The notes under the pieces are model-generated. The model did no database searches. It worked only from the letters and a program-made list of their open reading frames with translations, and was not told where the DNA came from. Shown piece after piece: positions 44,190 to 55,499 of a stretch of DNA of 64,000 nt. The first letter of the stretch is position 1. Every line of letters starts with the position of its first letter. Position numbers and translations under genes: made by a program. The DNA lies in the NCBI RefSeq assembly GCF_040412425.1, contig NC_089777.1, forward strand, positions 34,740,537 through 34,804,536, in the 5' to 3' direction. This DNA is from Macrobrachium rosenbergii. Taxonomy: Eukaryota > Arthropoda > Malacostraca > Decapoda > Palaemonidae.

Positions 44190-45232
44190 TGTAAAAGAAC
44201 TCTTACTCTTAGATACAGTTCTAGAAAGAGGATTTAGCAGATAAACTTCTGATCTGACTTCTGACTTGATGGCTGCATGAACTCACTGAAAATCAGTTCG
44301 CATGAACTCGCTGAAATTCAGTGTTTGCAAACCTTCCAATCCTGATCCACTGGGGCAGGTTGGTGTGGGAGTTGGGAAACAGTTTCCTGTAGTAGAAGTG
44401 CGAGTTTTCCCAAGATGTCTAGTGTTCTCGGAGGTCTTTTGACTGCCCTCTCCTCAAAAATAGGCTCCTTTAAGATTTAGCATGAGGTAGAATCCAAGAG
44501 TAGCTCTAGAAACTGCACCCATGTAACAAATGGGGGTGTTTCAAGTTAGTCAGGTTCTCTGTGACTAACAGAAACCACATGCCTCATGTCCAGATCAGAA
44601 ACAACTATGACTCTCCAGGGGGCCATAAGTTATTAGTAAGGTTCCTCTATACTCGAACAGCAGGTCAGATTAGATTCTTGCTATGTAATACCCAGCCCTC
44701 AGAGAAAAGGAAGGCTTCTTTAGGCAAGTGCTAAAGGGAAGAGTTTTCATTCCCTCCTTTCAGAGAGAAAGGTGAAGATGGAAACCATGTTTCCTACTCA
44801 TACAGTACTCCCTTTCATTCAACCCCTAGGGAAAGTAATAGAATCCATGGTGAAATCTGTCATTGGAGGAACTTTCCAAGGGAAGCCTTGTTGACAGACA
44901 TGCACAAAGAATCATGACAACACCAACTACTATGCCTGAAGCTCAGTCCCTAATGATAGCAAGTCCAGTGCCTCTATAGATGTAACATCCAGAAGATTGC
45001 TGGGCCTTGAACCAGTCTGACTACCTCATCTCTTGAAAAAGGGTCACAGTTAGGACCTGAAAGTGCTCGAGCTCAAAGTAATATGTAAATATTTACCAGT
45101 AAACAAGTTATACACAAGAATCTTGTGGGTTTCTCTTTCCATCTTCAGAAGAAAACTGAAAGAAGTTTTTGTTTGGTTCATTCTAGTGGATCCTAAAAGA
45201 TCACCCAGAGGAGGCACCACCTTTCTAGCAGT
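44190..45232. other. Unassigned sequence right of DIRS B
   Basis: No gene recognised. The N-terminal gag and right terminal repeat of B would be expected here but are not detectable. A short pair AACTCACTGAAAATCAGTT / AACTCGCTGAAATTCAGTG near 44,279-44,322 is a local duplication. Confidence 0.45.
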
Positions 45233-46077
45233 CTGTATACTGAGATAGAAAATGATGTTAAGGAGAGATTACAGAGGAGAAACCCAGATAGGAGGAAGGT
45301 AGAGAGCAGAATTTGTTCTTACTTCCACCCTACTGTTTATTGTTCAGTTTTTTGTTGCAGATACAAAGCATGACATATGAAGAGTCCATGCCAAAATGTG
45401 GACTCTAGGGCAACCACCAGAAACTGTAATAACATAATCTTTGGTTGCTGCAAGGCACAAATATCCAGGACAGAAAGGATTGGGTATACATGTGATCTCC
45501 ATCCTGGTGTTGTAAGAAGTACGGTACTATGCCTGCCCAGTACTGGTTGGTACATGGGAGTTGTGGTTAAGAAGTCTGATTTGTAGGGGGCAAAGAGGAG
45601 AGACAGGCATAAACATGCTTGCATCCCGGACAGAAGGGGTAGTGGAGCCCAAACATGACTCTACACCTTAACCTATCAGAAGCATCTGTGAAGAATGGGC
45701 TACACAAATACATGTAGGACTGTAGACTGAGATAGGAGATGATGTTAAGGAGAGATTACAGAGGAGAAACTCAAGATAGGAGGAAGGAAGAGAGAAGAAT
45801 TTGTTCCTACTTCCTCCCTACTGTTTCTTGTTCAATTACTTGTTGCAGATACAAAGCCTGGGTAGTGTGACGTCCTAAGAGCCTGTGCCAAAATGTGGAC
45901 TCCAGGGCAACCACCAGAAACTGTAATAACATAATCATTAGTTGCTGCAAGACACAAACATCCAGGACAGAAAGGATTGGGTACACGTGGTCACCAACCG
46001 AGTGTTGTAAGAAGTACAGTACTATGCCTGCCCAGTACTGGCTGGTACATGGGAGTTGTGGTTAATAAGTATGATAT

Positions 46078-46795
46078 TTTCATAATAAAATAAATTTTTG
46101 AACATCTTACCTGGTAGTTATATATATAGCTTAAGTCCCTGACGTCACGGCAGAATTTCAAAACTCGCGGCAATCGCCGATAGGTATGTCAGGTGGTCTA
46201 CCTATGCGCCCTCTATCCAGGTATCTGGAACCACACCAGGTATTCCTCAGATCTTCCATGCCTCTCGTCTCTAGAGGGGAGGAGGGTGGGAATTAATTAT
46301 ATATAACTACCAGGTAAGTATGTTCAAAAATGTATTTTATTATGAAAATATCATTTTTAAACATCTGACAACTGGTAGTTATATATATAGCTGATTGACA
46401 CCTTTGGTGGAGGGTCAGAGACAGCCAGTATCGTTGGAATTGACAAAATAAAAATTGTAAAACCAACTCGAGGTTCCTACCTGTTAAGGAAGCAAACTTC
46501 GAAGTTTCCCTGCTTCATTCTATCTGCATTCCTTAAGAGATTCAGCGATCCACCCATGGGGCTGAAAATCTCTAGGGGCTGTCAACCGGTGTATAACCTC
46601 TATGTGACTAGACCTCCTTAAATATACCCTCGTTCCGGGCGCTAGTAAGGAACACAAAAGACCACCTGACCGAATAACACAACAAACTAACAAAGGGTAA
46701 AATATTTACTAATGATTGCGGAAGGCTGCGTCCAACCTTCGCACACAATCATAAAAATTTTCTCCATTTCAAGAAAAGGAGAAAAGGGTATAGAT
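46078..46795 (-). other. DIRS C left end: terminal repeat, G-rich block, ICR and 3' UTR
   Basis: The terminal repeat includes ACCTGGTAGTTATATATATA and GACGTCACGGCAGAATTT. GAGGGGAGGAGGGTGGG is at 46,274-46,290. The ICR (46,297-46,395) has GTATTTTATTATGAAAATAT then CATTTTTAAACATCTGACA, the reverse complement of the joined ends, with AAAAT-ATC-ATTTT at 46,345-46,357. The 400 bp that follow are non-coding. Confidence 0.92.
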
Positions 46796-48298
46796 TTATG
46801 GTACAGCAGGGGTAGATCCTTCACCCACTACTGAATTAGCCGCTACAAATGGTCCGAGAGTGTAGCGGTCTTCATAAATGGTCTGAACCTGTTTGAGGTA
46901 ATGCGATGCAAACACTGACTTGCTTCTCCAGAAGATCGCATCTAAGATACGTTGTAAGGACCTATTCTGTTTAAAAGCCACCGAGGTTGCTACTGCTCTA
47001 ACCTCGTGCGTCTTAACTTTAAGAATCTGTAGATCGGTTTCATTAAACTCTGAATGGGCTTCTCTTATCAATAGTCTGATAAAGTAAGACAACGCATTCT
47101 TAGACATGGGTAACGAGGGTTTTTTGACTGAACACCACAGTGCTTCTGACTTACCTCGTATTTCCTTAGTTCTTTCCAGGTATGACTTCAGAGCTCTTAC
47201 AGGACACAGGAGTCTCTCTATTTCCGCACCTGTGATATCCGACAGGTTCGGGATCTCAAACGTTTTGGGCCAGGGTCGAGATGGAGTCTCATTCTTTGCG
47301 AGGAACCCAAGTTGCAACGAACAAATTGCTTTGCCTTGTCTAAAGCCCACGGTCTTGCTGAAGGCATGGACCTCACTTACTCTCTTAGCTGTGGCCAAAC
47401 TGATCAGAAACAGAGTTTTTAGAGTAAGATCCTTAAATGATGCCTTATGTAAGGGTTCGAACCTATTTCCCATAAGAAATTTAAGAACGACATCTAAATT
47501 CCAAGCTGGAGAATTCTGGCCTTTCTCTTTAATGGTCTTGAAGGATCTGATAAGGTCCTGAAGATCCTTATTGCTGGAAAGGTCTAAGTTTCTGTGCCTA
47601 AAAACGGCAGTTAACATACTCCTATATCCCTTAATTGTGGAAATAGAGAAGTTAAGTTCCCTTCTAAGGAAGAGAAGGAAGTCTGCTATTTCAGTTACAG
47701 AGGTACTGGAAGAGGAAATAGAATTTCTTCTGCACCATCCTCTAAATACTTCCCACTTGGATTGATATACCTTGATTGTTGATGACCTCCTTGCTCTTGC
47801 AATTGCGTCAGCTGCTGCCTTTGAAAAGCCTTTAGCTCTTGCAAGTTTTTTGATAGTCTGAAGGCAGTCATTTGTAGAACTTGGAGGTTTTGGTGATATC
47901 TTTCCAAGTGGGGTTGTTTGAGTAGATCTATTCTGAGGGTGTCCACCATCCATTCCAGTACCTCTGTGAACCATTCCTTTGTAGGCCAGTAAGGAACCAC
48001 TAGGGTCATCCTGGTCCCTTCGTGAGCTACAAACTTTTGCAACACTTTGTGAATAACTTTGAATGGGGGAAACGCATACACGTCTAGGTTGGACCAATCC
48101 AGCAGAAAAGCGTCTGTGGATCGCTTCGGGATCCGGAACGGGAGAACAGTAGGTTTCCAACTTCTTCGTTTGAGCTGTGGCGAAGAGGTCTATGCATGGT
48201 CTGCCCCAAATCCGCCAGAGGCTCTTGCAGACGTCCTGGTGAAGCATCCACTCTGTCGACAGAACTTGATTCCTTCTGCTCAGTATGTCTGCCCCCAC
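46796..48298 (-). CDS. DIRS C tyrosine recombinase (YR), open frame
   Basis: The 500-residue frame starts within the RNase H/linker region. Its first ~45 residues (GADILSRRNQ, TEWMLHQDVCKSLWRIWGRP, CIDLFATAQ) still belong to the pol linker, after which it passes into an overlapping frame. The recombinase proper begins near KVYQSKWEVFRGWCRRNSIS, with STIKGYRSMLTAVFRHRNLD and WNLDVVLKFLMG. It has R in ATAKRVSEVHAFS, H-x-x-R in KTHEVRAVATS and Tyr in FASHYLKQV. All four catalytic positions are present and no stop occurs, so this is the best preserved recombinase in the window. Natural start unknown. Confidence 0.9.
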   Translation of the reverse strand: MGADILSRRNQVLSTEWMLHQDVCKSLWRIWGRPCIDLFATAQTKKLETYCSPVPDPEAIHRRFSAGLVQPRRVCVSPIQSYSQSVAKVCSSRRDQDDPSGSLLAYKGMVHRGTGMDGGHPQNRSTQTTPLGKISPKPPSSTNDCLQTIKKLARAKGFSKAAADAIARARRSSTIKVYQSKWEVFRGWCRRNSISSSSTSVTEIADFLLFLRRELNFSISTIKGYRSMLTAVFRHRNLDLSSNKDLQDLIRSFKTIKEKGQNSPAWNLDVVLKFLMGNRFEPLHKASFKDLTLKTLFLISLATAKRVSEVHAFSKTVGFRQGKAICSLQLGFLAKNETPSRPWPKTFEIPNLSDITGAEIERLLCPVRALKSYLERTKEIRGKSEALWCSVKKPSLPMSKNALSYFIRLLIREAHSEFNETDLQILKVKTHEVRAVATSVAFKQNRSLQRILDAIFWRSKSVFASHYLKQVQTIYEDRYTLGPFVAANSVVGEGSTPAVP

Positions 48299-48327
48299 AT
48301 TCTTTTCGCCTTGAATAAAGCGGGTAA

Positions 48328-49690
48328 CTAGAGTAACACCTTTCTCCTTTGCCCAAAGAAGGAGTTTTTGGCGGTCTCAGATAGAGAGTAGGAGTGAGTG
48401 CCTCCCTGATTCTTGATGTAGGCCAACGCCGTCGTATTGTCGGAGTTGACCTGAACTACTTTTTTCTCCACTAGACCTTCGAACTCTATTAGAGCCAGAA
48501 GGATAGCAGTCAGTTCCTTTTGGTTGATGTGCCACTGTATCTGATCTCTGGTCCAAGAGCCCGAGACTTCCATCTTTCCCAGTGTTGCTCCCCATCCCGA
48601 GTCCGATGCGTCGGAGAACAACACTAGGTCTGGGTTCCTCTGATGCAGGGAAAGTCCCTCTTGAAGTTTTAGGGGATCGTTCCACCATTGTAGATAATCT
48701 CTTATTTGTTGTGAAATGGGAATACATTTCGTTTCTAGTTCCTTGTCCTTGTCCCAGTTCCGATTCAGATGGAACTGCAACGGACGAAGGTTCAATCTTC
48801 CTAAAGAGACAAACTGCTCTAGAGAGGAAAGGGTCCCCAGCAGACTCATCCATTCCCTCACTGAGCAAGTTCGTCTTTTTAGGAATTTCTGAAGTTTTTC
48901 TAAAGCTTGTTCCGTCCTTGATGTTGACGGAAAAACCTGAAAAGCTTGACTCTGAATCCTCATCCCAAGGTATTGAATCTCTTGGGATGGGATCAGTTGA
49001 GACTTCCTTTTGTTCATAAGGAGTCCTAGATTCTCCGATAATCGAAGAGTCGTCCGAAGATCCTCCAGGCAGCGAGTGTAGGAAGGAGCTCTGAGGAGCC
49101 AGTCGTCCAGAGATAGGGAGACTCTGATGCCTCTTGTGTGAAGCATTCCAGCTACGTTTTTCATTAGCCTCGTAAAAACCTGAGGAGCGGTACTTAGGCC
49201 GAAACATAGGGCTCGAAATTGGAAAGTTTCTCCCCTGTGCACAAACCTCAGGTATTTCCTGGAGCTCGGGTGAATGGGAATATGGAAATACGCATCTTGA
49301 AGATCCATAGACACCATCCAGTCGTGCTGTCTGACTGCTGCTAGAACGGACTTGGTTGTTTCCATCGTGAATCTTGTCTTTTGAACAAACACGTTGAGAG
49401 TGCTCACGTCTAGCACCGGTCTCCATCCCCCCGAGCTTTTGGGAACCAGGAACAAACGATTGTAAAAACCTGGAGATTCCGGGTCCAAAACTTTCTCTAT
49501 AGCTTGTTTTTGCAGCAGCAGAACAAACTGCTGTTGCAGAGCGTCCGCTCTTATTTTCGTTCGGTAATTGGCCGAAAGGTCTACCGGCCTTGTAGCTAAA
49601 GGTGGCTTCCTGAGGAAAGGGATCTTGTACCCCTCCTTGATTAACTGAATGGACCATGGATCCGCTCCTCTCTTCTCCCATTCCAGCCAG
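48328..49690 (-). pseudogene. DIRS C reverse transcriptase and RNase H, frameshift at end
   Basis: The frame 48,328-49,488 is open and extends in frame upstream towards 49,690. Motifs: LFLVPKSSGGWRPVLDVSTL, VSMDLQDAYFHIPIHPSSRK, LCFGLSTAPQVFTRLM, LSLDDWLL (the catalytic box is SLDD, where relatives have YLDD). RNase H has LVLFSDASDSGWGATLG, HINQKELTA and VNSDNTTALAYI. At SETAK an extra A (about 48,365) shifts the frame, and the continuation (LLLWAKEKGVTLVTRFIQG) lies in the frame of the recombinase ORF. The Ser replacing Tyr before DD is unusual and may impair activity. Confidence 0.88.
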
Positions 49691-49735
49691 AAGTGTGTTA
49701 GTCTGGCTCCAACCGCTGTCTGAAGGAGAGTCTTC

Positions 49736-51570
49736 TCAGACTCTGCTTCTCCCTTGTCTATTGCTTCTTCTCGTAGATCTTTTGATCGTAGGTCTTGAAT
49801 TTCTTCTACTGAGAGTTCTGCCTCGAAAGGGCTGAATAACAGGAGCTTCCCCTATAATTTTCTGAGAGGCGAAGCTAAAAGGTAGAACTTTCTTTGCAGT
49901 TTTGGTGATTAAATCTTGGGTTGTTTTTTGAGTCAAAGCTGAGGATACCTCCTTCACTAATTCCTGAGGAAAAAGACGCGTCGAAAGAGGAGCATAAAGG
50001 AGTTCTGCCTTTTGGATGGGCGTAACCCCATTGGCAAGAAAGGAACAAAGATGTGCCCTTTTCTTCAAGACTCCCGCAGAAAAGAGCTGCCAATTCGTTG
50101 GCTCCATCTCTGAGAGCCTTGTCCATGCAGGACATAACATGAATGAGGTCTTTGGTGTATGAGTCTAATAAGGTCTCAGTCTTCTTACCCAAAGCTCCCA
50201 GAGTCCAATCTAGGAAATTGAAGACTTCGAAAGCTCTAAAAATTCCTTTCAAGATGTGATCCATCTCCGAAGGGGACCAGAAAACCTTGGATTTACCCAT
50301 AGCAGTCCTACGAGAAGCGTCGACCAGAGAAGAGAAGTCCCCCTGGGAAGAGGCAGGAACTCCCAGGCCGGGAGCTTCTCCAGTCTCATACCAAATGCTA
50401 GACCTCGACGTAAGTCTAGCTGGAGGAAAAGAGAACACTGTTCGTCCTTGATCCTTTTTGGATTTCATCCATTCTTCCATAACTTTCAAGGCTCGCTTGG
50501 AGGAACGAGACATGATCATTTTAGTAAAAATAGTCTTCTTTGGTGTCTTCCCGAGAGTAAATTCCGAGGGAGGAGAACGGGGGGCGGCAGGTACGAAGTT
50601 GTCCGGAAAAAGCTCCGTAAACACTTTCATCAACTTCTTCAAGTCTGAGGAAGGAAGTTGAGATTCTTGCTCCTCTTCATCGGAAACTTTCTCGAGGAGA
50701 ACATCTGGAGAGGGAGGAAGATCGTCGTTGTCCTTCGCTTCCTCCGAAAGCTGTACTGAAACCGAGGTAGCGGCGTCCTGTCTACTAGTTGCTGCCTCCA
50801 AAACAAGAGAATCCTCAACCAAAACGTCCTGTGGATAACGGTCTTGACGCTCGGTATCCTGACTCCCAACTGCACGAGTATCCTGGCAGCCAATATCATG
50901 ACACTTGGCGTCCTGGCGTTCAACTTCGTGACGCCTATCGTCCCGGCGTCCAGATTCTTGACGTTCGGCGTCCTGGCGTCCAAGCTCTTGACGCTTGGCA
51001 TCCTGGCGTCCAAGCTCTTGACGCTTGGCGTCCATCTTCTTGCACAACCCGGGCGTCCTGGTGTCTGGGCTTCTGACGATCGTTGTCCCTTCCAACCTTA
51101 AGGCCGCTTGAGAGCTGGCCGCCTGTGCGACATCTGTCAAAAGCTTCCTGAGGTTGACGAGAACTGATCGAGACCCTTTGAGAAGGAGAAACATTCTTCC
51201 CTCGTTCGCTGTCACGCCGCCCCTTGAAGTCACTTGAGCACTGGCCGCCTGTGCGACATCGGGCAAAAGTTTCCTCAGTGCGACGAACAGCCAAAGGAGG
51301 GGAAAATTTATCCGCCCTTTCTGCAGGCTGGCAAGCTTGCATAAAGGAAGACAGTTTCTGATGCATATCCTTTAGTAGAGACCATTGTGGAGCTTCCTTC
51401 TGCTGATAACCGACTGGAGAAGGCGCAAGATTTGACGAGCCCTCAACTAATTGAACAGGTTGAGGAGGGTGTTCTGGGGACAATTCCCAATTCAAAGGAG
51501 GAGGGGGAGCGTGAACCGAAGAAAGAAAAGCGTCCGACGTTTTCTTGCTGCCAGGCGTCCTGGTTGAAAC
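49736..51570 (-). pseudogene. DIRS C gag, central and C-terminal part
   Basis: It contains the conserved domain (FPPARLTSRSSIWYETGEAP, GLGVPASSQGDFSSLVDASR, SEMDHILKGIFRAFEVFNFL) and an Arg-rich tail (PFRGRTLSRRNSRPTIKRST) in a shifted frame after about 50,085. Between about 50,830 and 51,035 a decapeptide repeat, consensus QDAKRQELGR, runs for six or so units. The part nearest 51,570 reads VSTRTPGSKKTSDAF and is the direct continuation of the N-terminal part at 57,972-58,849 once D is removed. Confidence 0.85.
50830..51035 (-). repeat. 30-bp coding repeat in DIRS C gag
   Basis: The plus strand shows GCGTCCTGGCGTCCAAGCTC repeated, with GCGTCC-type starts every 30 bp. Translated on the minus strand, units read QDAKRQELGR, QDAKRQELGR, QDAERQESGR, RDDRRHEVER, QDAKCHDIGC. 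Unit divergence rises away from the first two identical units. Confidence 0.88.
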
Positions 51571-51579
51571 ATGATATTT

Positions 51580-52286
51580 TAATAATAAAATAAGGTTTGT
51601 TCATACTTACCTGGCAGATATATATATAGCTGTATTTCTCCGAAATCCGACAGAGTTTCAAAACTCGCGGCACAGCCAGTGTGGCCAGGTGGTTAGTACT
51701 CATTCCCGCCGCTGGGAGGCGGGAATCGGGAACCATTCCCATTTTCTATTCAGATTTTCTAGTGCCACTGTCTCAAGAGGGGAGGCGGGAGGGCACTAAA
51801 AGTATATATATCTGCCAGGTAAGTATGAACAAACCTTATTTTATTATTAAAATATCATTTTGTTCATGACACTTACCTGCCAGATATATATATAGCTGAA
51901 TCCCACCGTAGGAGGTGGGAAGAGACAGAATAGGATTTAGGAAACAAATAAATGTAGGCGAATGACGCCTTGGTTCCTTACCTGTTAGCATAGCTGACTT
52001 CTAGGTTATCTGTCACCCAAGCCTGCTTCTGCTTATCCAGAGTCTCCAGCAAGGTAGGGACCTATAAAGCTGGAGAGATCCAGATGACCTGTCCACGGGG
52101 GCGTGACCACAATAGGACTAGATCATGTGACCATACAGAGAGGGAGAAGGAGCAACGACCAACCACCTGACCGCCCTATCTAAGGTAATAAACCTAGCAT
52201 AGGCTAAAAAATTGGGACGTCCATCTCAATGGCCACCCAACAACCAAAAATAAACAACAACAAGATTAAAAAATACTACCTAACCC
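51580..52286 (-). other. DIRS D left end: terminal repeat, G-rich block, ICR and 3' UTR
   Basis: The terminal repeat contains a strong GGCGGGAA hairpin. GAGGGGAGGCGGGAGGG is at 51,777-51,793. The ICR reads CCTTATTTTATTATTAAAAT, ATC, ATTTTGTTCATGACAC, exactly the reverse complement of the right end joined to the left end, with AAAAT-ATC-ATTTT at 51,849-51,861. Non-coding sequence runs to the recombinase stop at 52,287. Confidence 0.92.
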
Positions 52287-53420
52287 CTAAAGGATAGGAT
52301 GAGTATTGCCTTCTTCTCCCAACATTGTGTCTGCGGAAACGTACGGTCCCAGCGAAGAGCAGTCTTCAAATGTCGTCTTCACATCCCGCAAGTAATGCGA
52401 AGCGAACACTGAATTACTTCTCCAGAAGGTAGCACCAAGAATATCATTCAGAGACATATTCTTTTGGAAAGCCACCGAAGTCGCGATAGCTCTAACTTCA
52501 TGAGCTTTTACTTTCAGAAGTCTCATGTCACCTTCTAGGCAGGAGGAATGAGCCTCTCGAATAGTACTTCTTAAAAAGAATGCTAAGGCATTCTTGGACA
52601 TGGGAAGATCAGGTCTCTTCACCGAACACCACAGATTGTCCGATGAGCCTCTAGTTTCCTTGGTCTTGGCTAAGTAGAACTTGAGAGCCCTGACAGGACA
52701 CAAGACTCTTTCTGACTCTTGCCCAAGTATCTCCGTCAAACCTTTGATCTCAAAAGATTTGGGCCAAGGGTTTGAAGGATTTTCGTTCTTGGCTAAGAAC
52801 AAAGGATTTAGGGAGCATACAGCATTAGGACCCCTAAAGCCAATATGTTTGCTAATTGCTTGCACTTCACTAACCCTCTTAGCTGTCGCCAGAGCCGTTA
52901 GGAAGACAGCTTTTCTCGTCACGTTCTTGAGGGAAGCCGAAGACAGAGGTTCAAAAGTACTAGACATAAGAAACTTCAGGACAACATCCAGATTCCAAGA
53001 AGGTGTCCTGAGTTGAGGAATTTTGACAGTCTCGAAGGATCTCAGTAGATCGTGAAGATCCTTGTTGTCGCACAAGTTCAGGCCTCTGTGCCTAAAAACT
53101 GCCGATAACATACTTCTATAACCCTTAATAGTCGAGACTGCCAGTTTATTCTTATGCCTAAGATAAAAAGGAAGTCAGCTATTTGTGGTACAGAAGTCGT
53201 GGTCGAGGAAACTCCTTTACTCCTGCACCATCTCCTAAAAACAGACCACTTGTACTGGTAGACCGCATTGAAGAAGGTCTCCTGGCATTGGCGATGGCCT
53301 TTGCCACAGCTCTCGAAAAGCCTCTTGCTCTGGCCAACTTTGAGATAGTCTGAACGCAGTCAGACTCAGAGCGGAGGAGAGGTTTTGGTGGAACCTTTCG
53401 AAATGCGGCTGCTTGAGAAG
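52287..53420 (-). pseudogene. DIRS D tyrosine recombinase, frameshifted N-terminus
   Basis: The frame 52,287-53,111 is open and carries the whole catalytic domain: R in ATAKRVSEVQAIS, H-x-x-R in KAHEVRAIATS, Tyr in FASHYLRDV. Upstream, one-base changes near 53,160 and 53,230 disrupt the core-binding domain (IADFLF, VYQYKWSVFRRWC in other frames). The catalytic domain is about as well preserved as in C. Confidence 0.88.
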
Positions 53421-55112
53421 GTCCACCCTCAATGGAAGCGTTCTTGGAAAGTCCACTAGGAAGGACAGAGTCTCTGGGAACCAATCCGCTGCTGGCCAGA
53501 AGGGGGCTATTAAAGTCATCCTTGCTCCTTCTGACGTTGCAAACTTCCTTATCACTTCTCCCAGGATCTTGAAGGGAGGGAAAGCGTAAAAGGTCGAGGC
53601 CTTTCCAGTCCCAGAGGAGGGCGTCTATGGCTAACGCTCCTGGGTCTAGGACAGGAGAGCAATAAAGGGGAGTCTTGCCGTCCTGGATGTGGCAAAGAGG
53701 TCCACTAGAGGACGTCCCCATATTCTCCACAACTCTAAACATACCTCCTTGTGAAGAGTCCACTCGGTCGGTAGCAGCTGATTTTGCCGACTGAGAAGGT
53801 CTGCTCGGATATTCTCCACTCCCGCAATGAACCTCGTGAGAATAGTGACCCTTCGAGCATGAGTCCAGAGCAGGATCTCCCTCGCTAGGATGAACAGGGA
53901 ACGAGATCGAGTACCCCCGTTTCTTGAGGTACGCTAGAGCTGTGGTATTGTCCGAATTGACTTGGACAATTCTGCCTGCAACTTGGGCTTCAAGAATTGA
54001 AGAGCCAGAAAGATAGCACCCAGTTCCTTGAGATTTATGTGCCAGGACACCTGTTCCCTCTCCAGGTGCCTGACACTTCCTCCCCTCCTAGTGTTGCTCC
54101 CCATCCTTCCCTGGACGCGTCGGAAAACAACACTAGGTCGGGGCTCTGAAGACGAAGAGAAACCCCTTCTGCAAGCTTTAAGGGGTCGAACCACCACTTC
54201 AGATGATCCTTGATAAAAGGAGATATCGTCAAAATCTCTTCCAGATTCTCCTTTTCCTCCAGTTCTCCGCCAAGAAAAACTGGAGTGGTCTGAGATGGAG
54301 CCTCCCAGGAAACAAACTTCTCCAGCGAGGAAATGGTCCCCAGCAAACTCATCCATTCCCTCACCGAGCATGTTTCTTTCCCTAGAAAGGACGAAACTTT
54401 TCTTAAGCAAAGCAGTTGCCGTTCTCGGGATGGAAAAGCTCGAAAAGCCACTGAATCCATCTGAATCCCCAGATAGACGATGGACTGCGTCGGGATCAGA
54501 TGGGACTTTTCTTGGTTCACAAGAAGTCCCAGGGACTTCGTCAAATTCAGCGTCAAAGTCAGGTCCTCCAGACACTTCTCCCGAGAAGAGGCTCGTATGA
54601 GCCAATCGTCTAGGTAGAACGACACACGAACACCCGCCAGGTGAAGCCACCTCGCAACGTTTTTCATGATCACCGTGAAGATCATGGGAGCGGTGCACAA
54701 ACCGAAGCAGAGAGCTCTGAACTGGAAGACTCGTCCCCCCAGCACAAATCTCAGGTACTTCCTTGATTGAGGATGAATGGGAACATGGAAGTACGCATCC
54801 TGTAAGTCCAGAGAGACCATCCAGTCCCCTGGTCTTAAAGCCCCTAGAACCGACTGGGGCGTTTCCATCTTGAATCTTTCCTTCGAAATAAAGCGATTCA
54901 AGACGCTTACATCTAAGACCGGTCTCCACTCTCCCGACTGTTTCGGGACTAAGAAAAGCCTGTTGTAGAACCCCGGAGAATCCAACTTCAGAACTTGTTC
55001 CACGTCTCTCTTCTCTAACAACTGCTCCAGGAGGTCCAAAAGAATCTGTTGCTTCTCTCGGTGGTAAGACGGCGACAGATCCCTGGGCGATGTGCAAAGG
55101 GGGTGGAAACAT
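53420..55112 (-). pseudogene. DIRS D reverse transcriptase, RNase H and linker, frameshifted
   Basis: The RT frame 54,035-55,039 has LFLVPKQSGEWRPVLDVSVL, VSLDLQDAYFHVPIHPQSRK, LCFGLCTAPMIFTVIM and the catalytic FYLDDWLIR. RNase H has LVLFSDASREGWGATLG and, after a one-base shift, HINLKELGAIFLALQ. A second shift precedes the linker (VENMGTSSSGP, YCSPVLDPGALAIDALLWDW) in the 53,179-53,763 frame. Confidence 0.88.
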
Positions 55113-55499
55113 GAGAAAGGGGATCTTGTAACCCTTCTCTATGACAGTTAGTGACCATGCGTCCGCCCCTTTCGTTCTCCAGGCTCCCGCAAAATAAAGA
55201 AGCCTGGCTCCTACAGGTGTCTGGAGGTGAAAGAAGTCACTTTTTTCCCCTAGGTTTAGAGGGGGCCGCTCCTCTGGTGAAACCTCTTCCTCGCGGAGAC
55301 GATCTAGAGGAAGAAGTTCCTCCGCGAAAGGGCTTCTTCTTCCTGGAGGACAAAACTGAAGCAGAAGAAGAAGAAGAAGGAGCTGGAGGACGTCTAGAAG
55401 AATGAGCCAACAGATCTTGCGTGGCCTTCTCCTTAAGACTTGCGGAAATGTCCCGAATCAAAGACTGGGGGAACAGATGGTTAGACAAAGGGGCAAACA

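Noticed and set aside
48377..49681. 434-codon minus-strand ORF overlapping RT of DIRS C.
   Set aside because: It is in a different frame from the RT and shows Ser/Arg/Gly-rich shadow composition. Matching shadows occur in A, B and D, but none keeps a recognisable domain.
55151..55405. Plus-strand ORF with an acidic EEEEE tail in DIRS D.
   Set aside because: It is the antisense of the Ser/Arg-rich gag tail and carries no features of its own.
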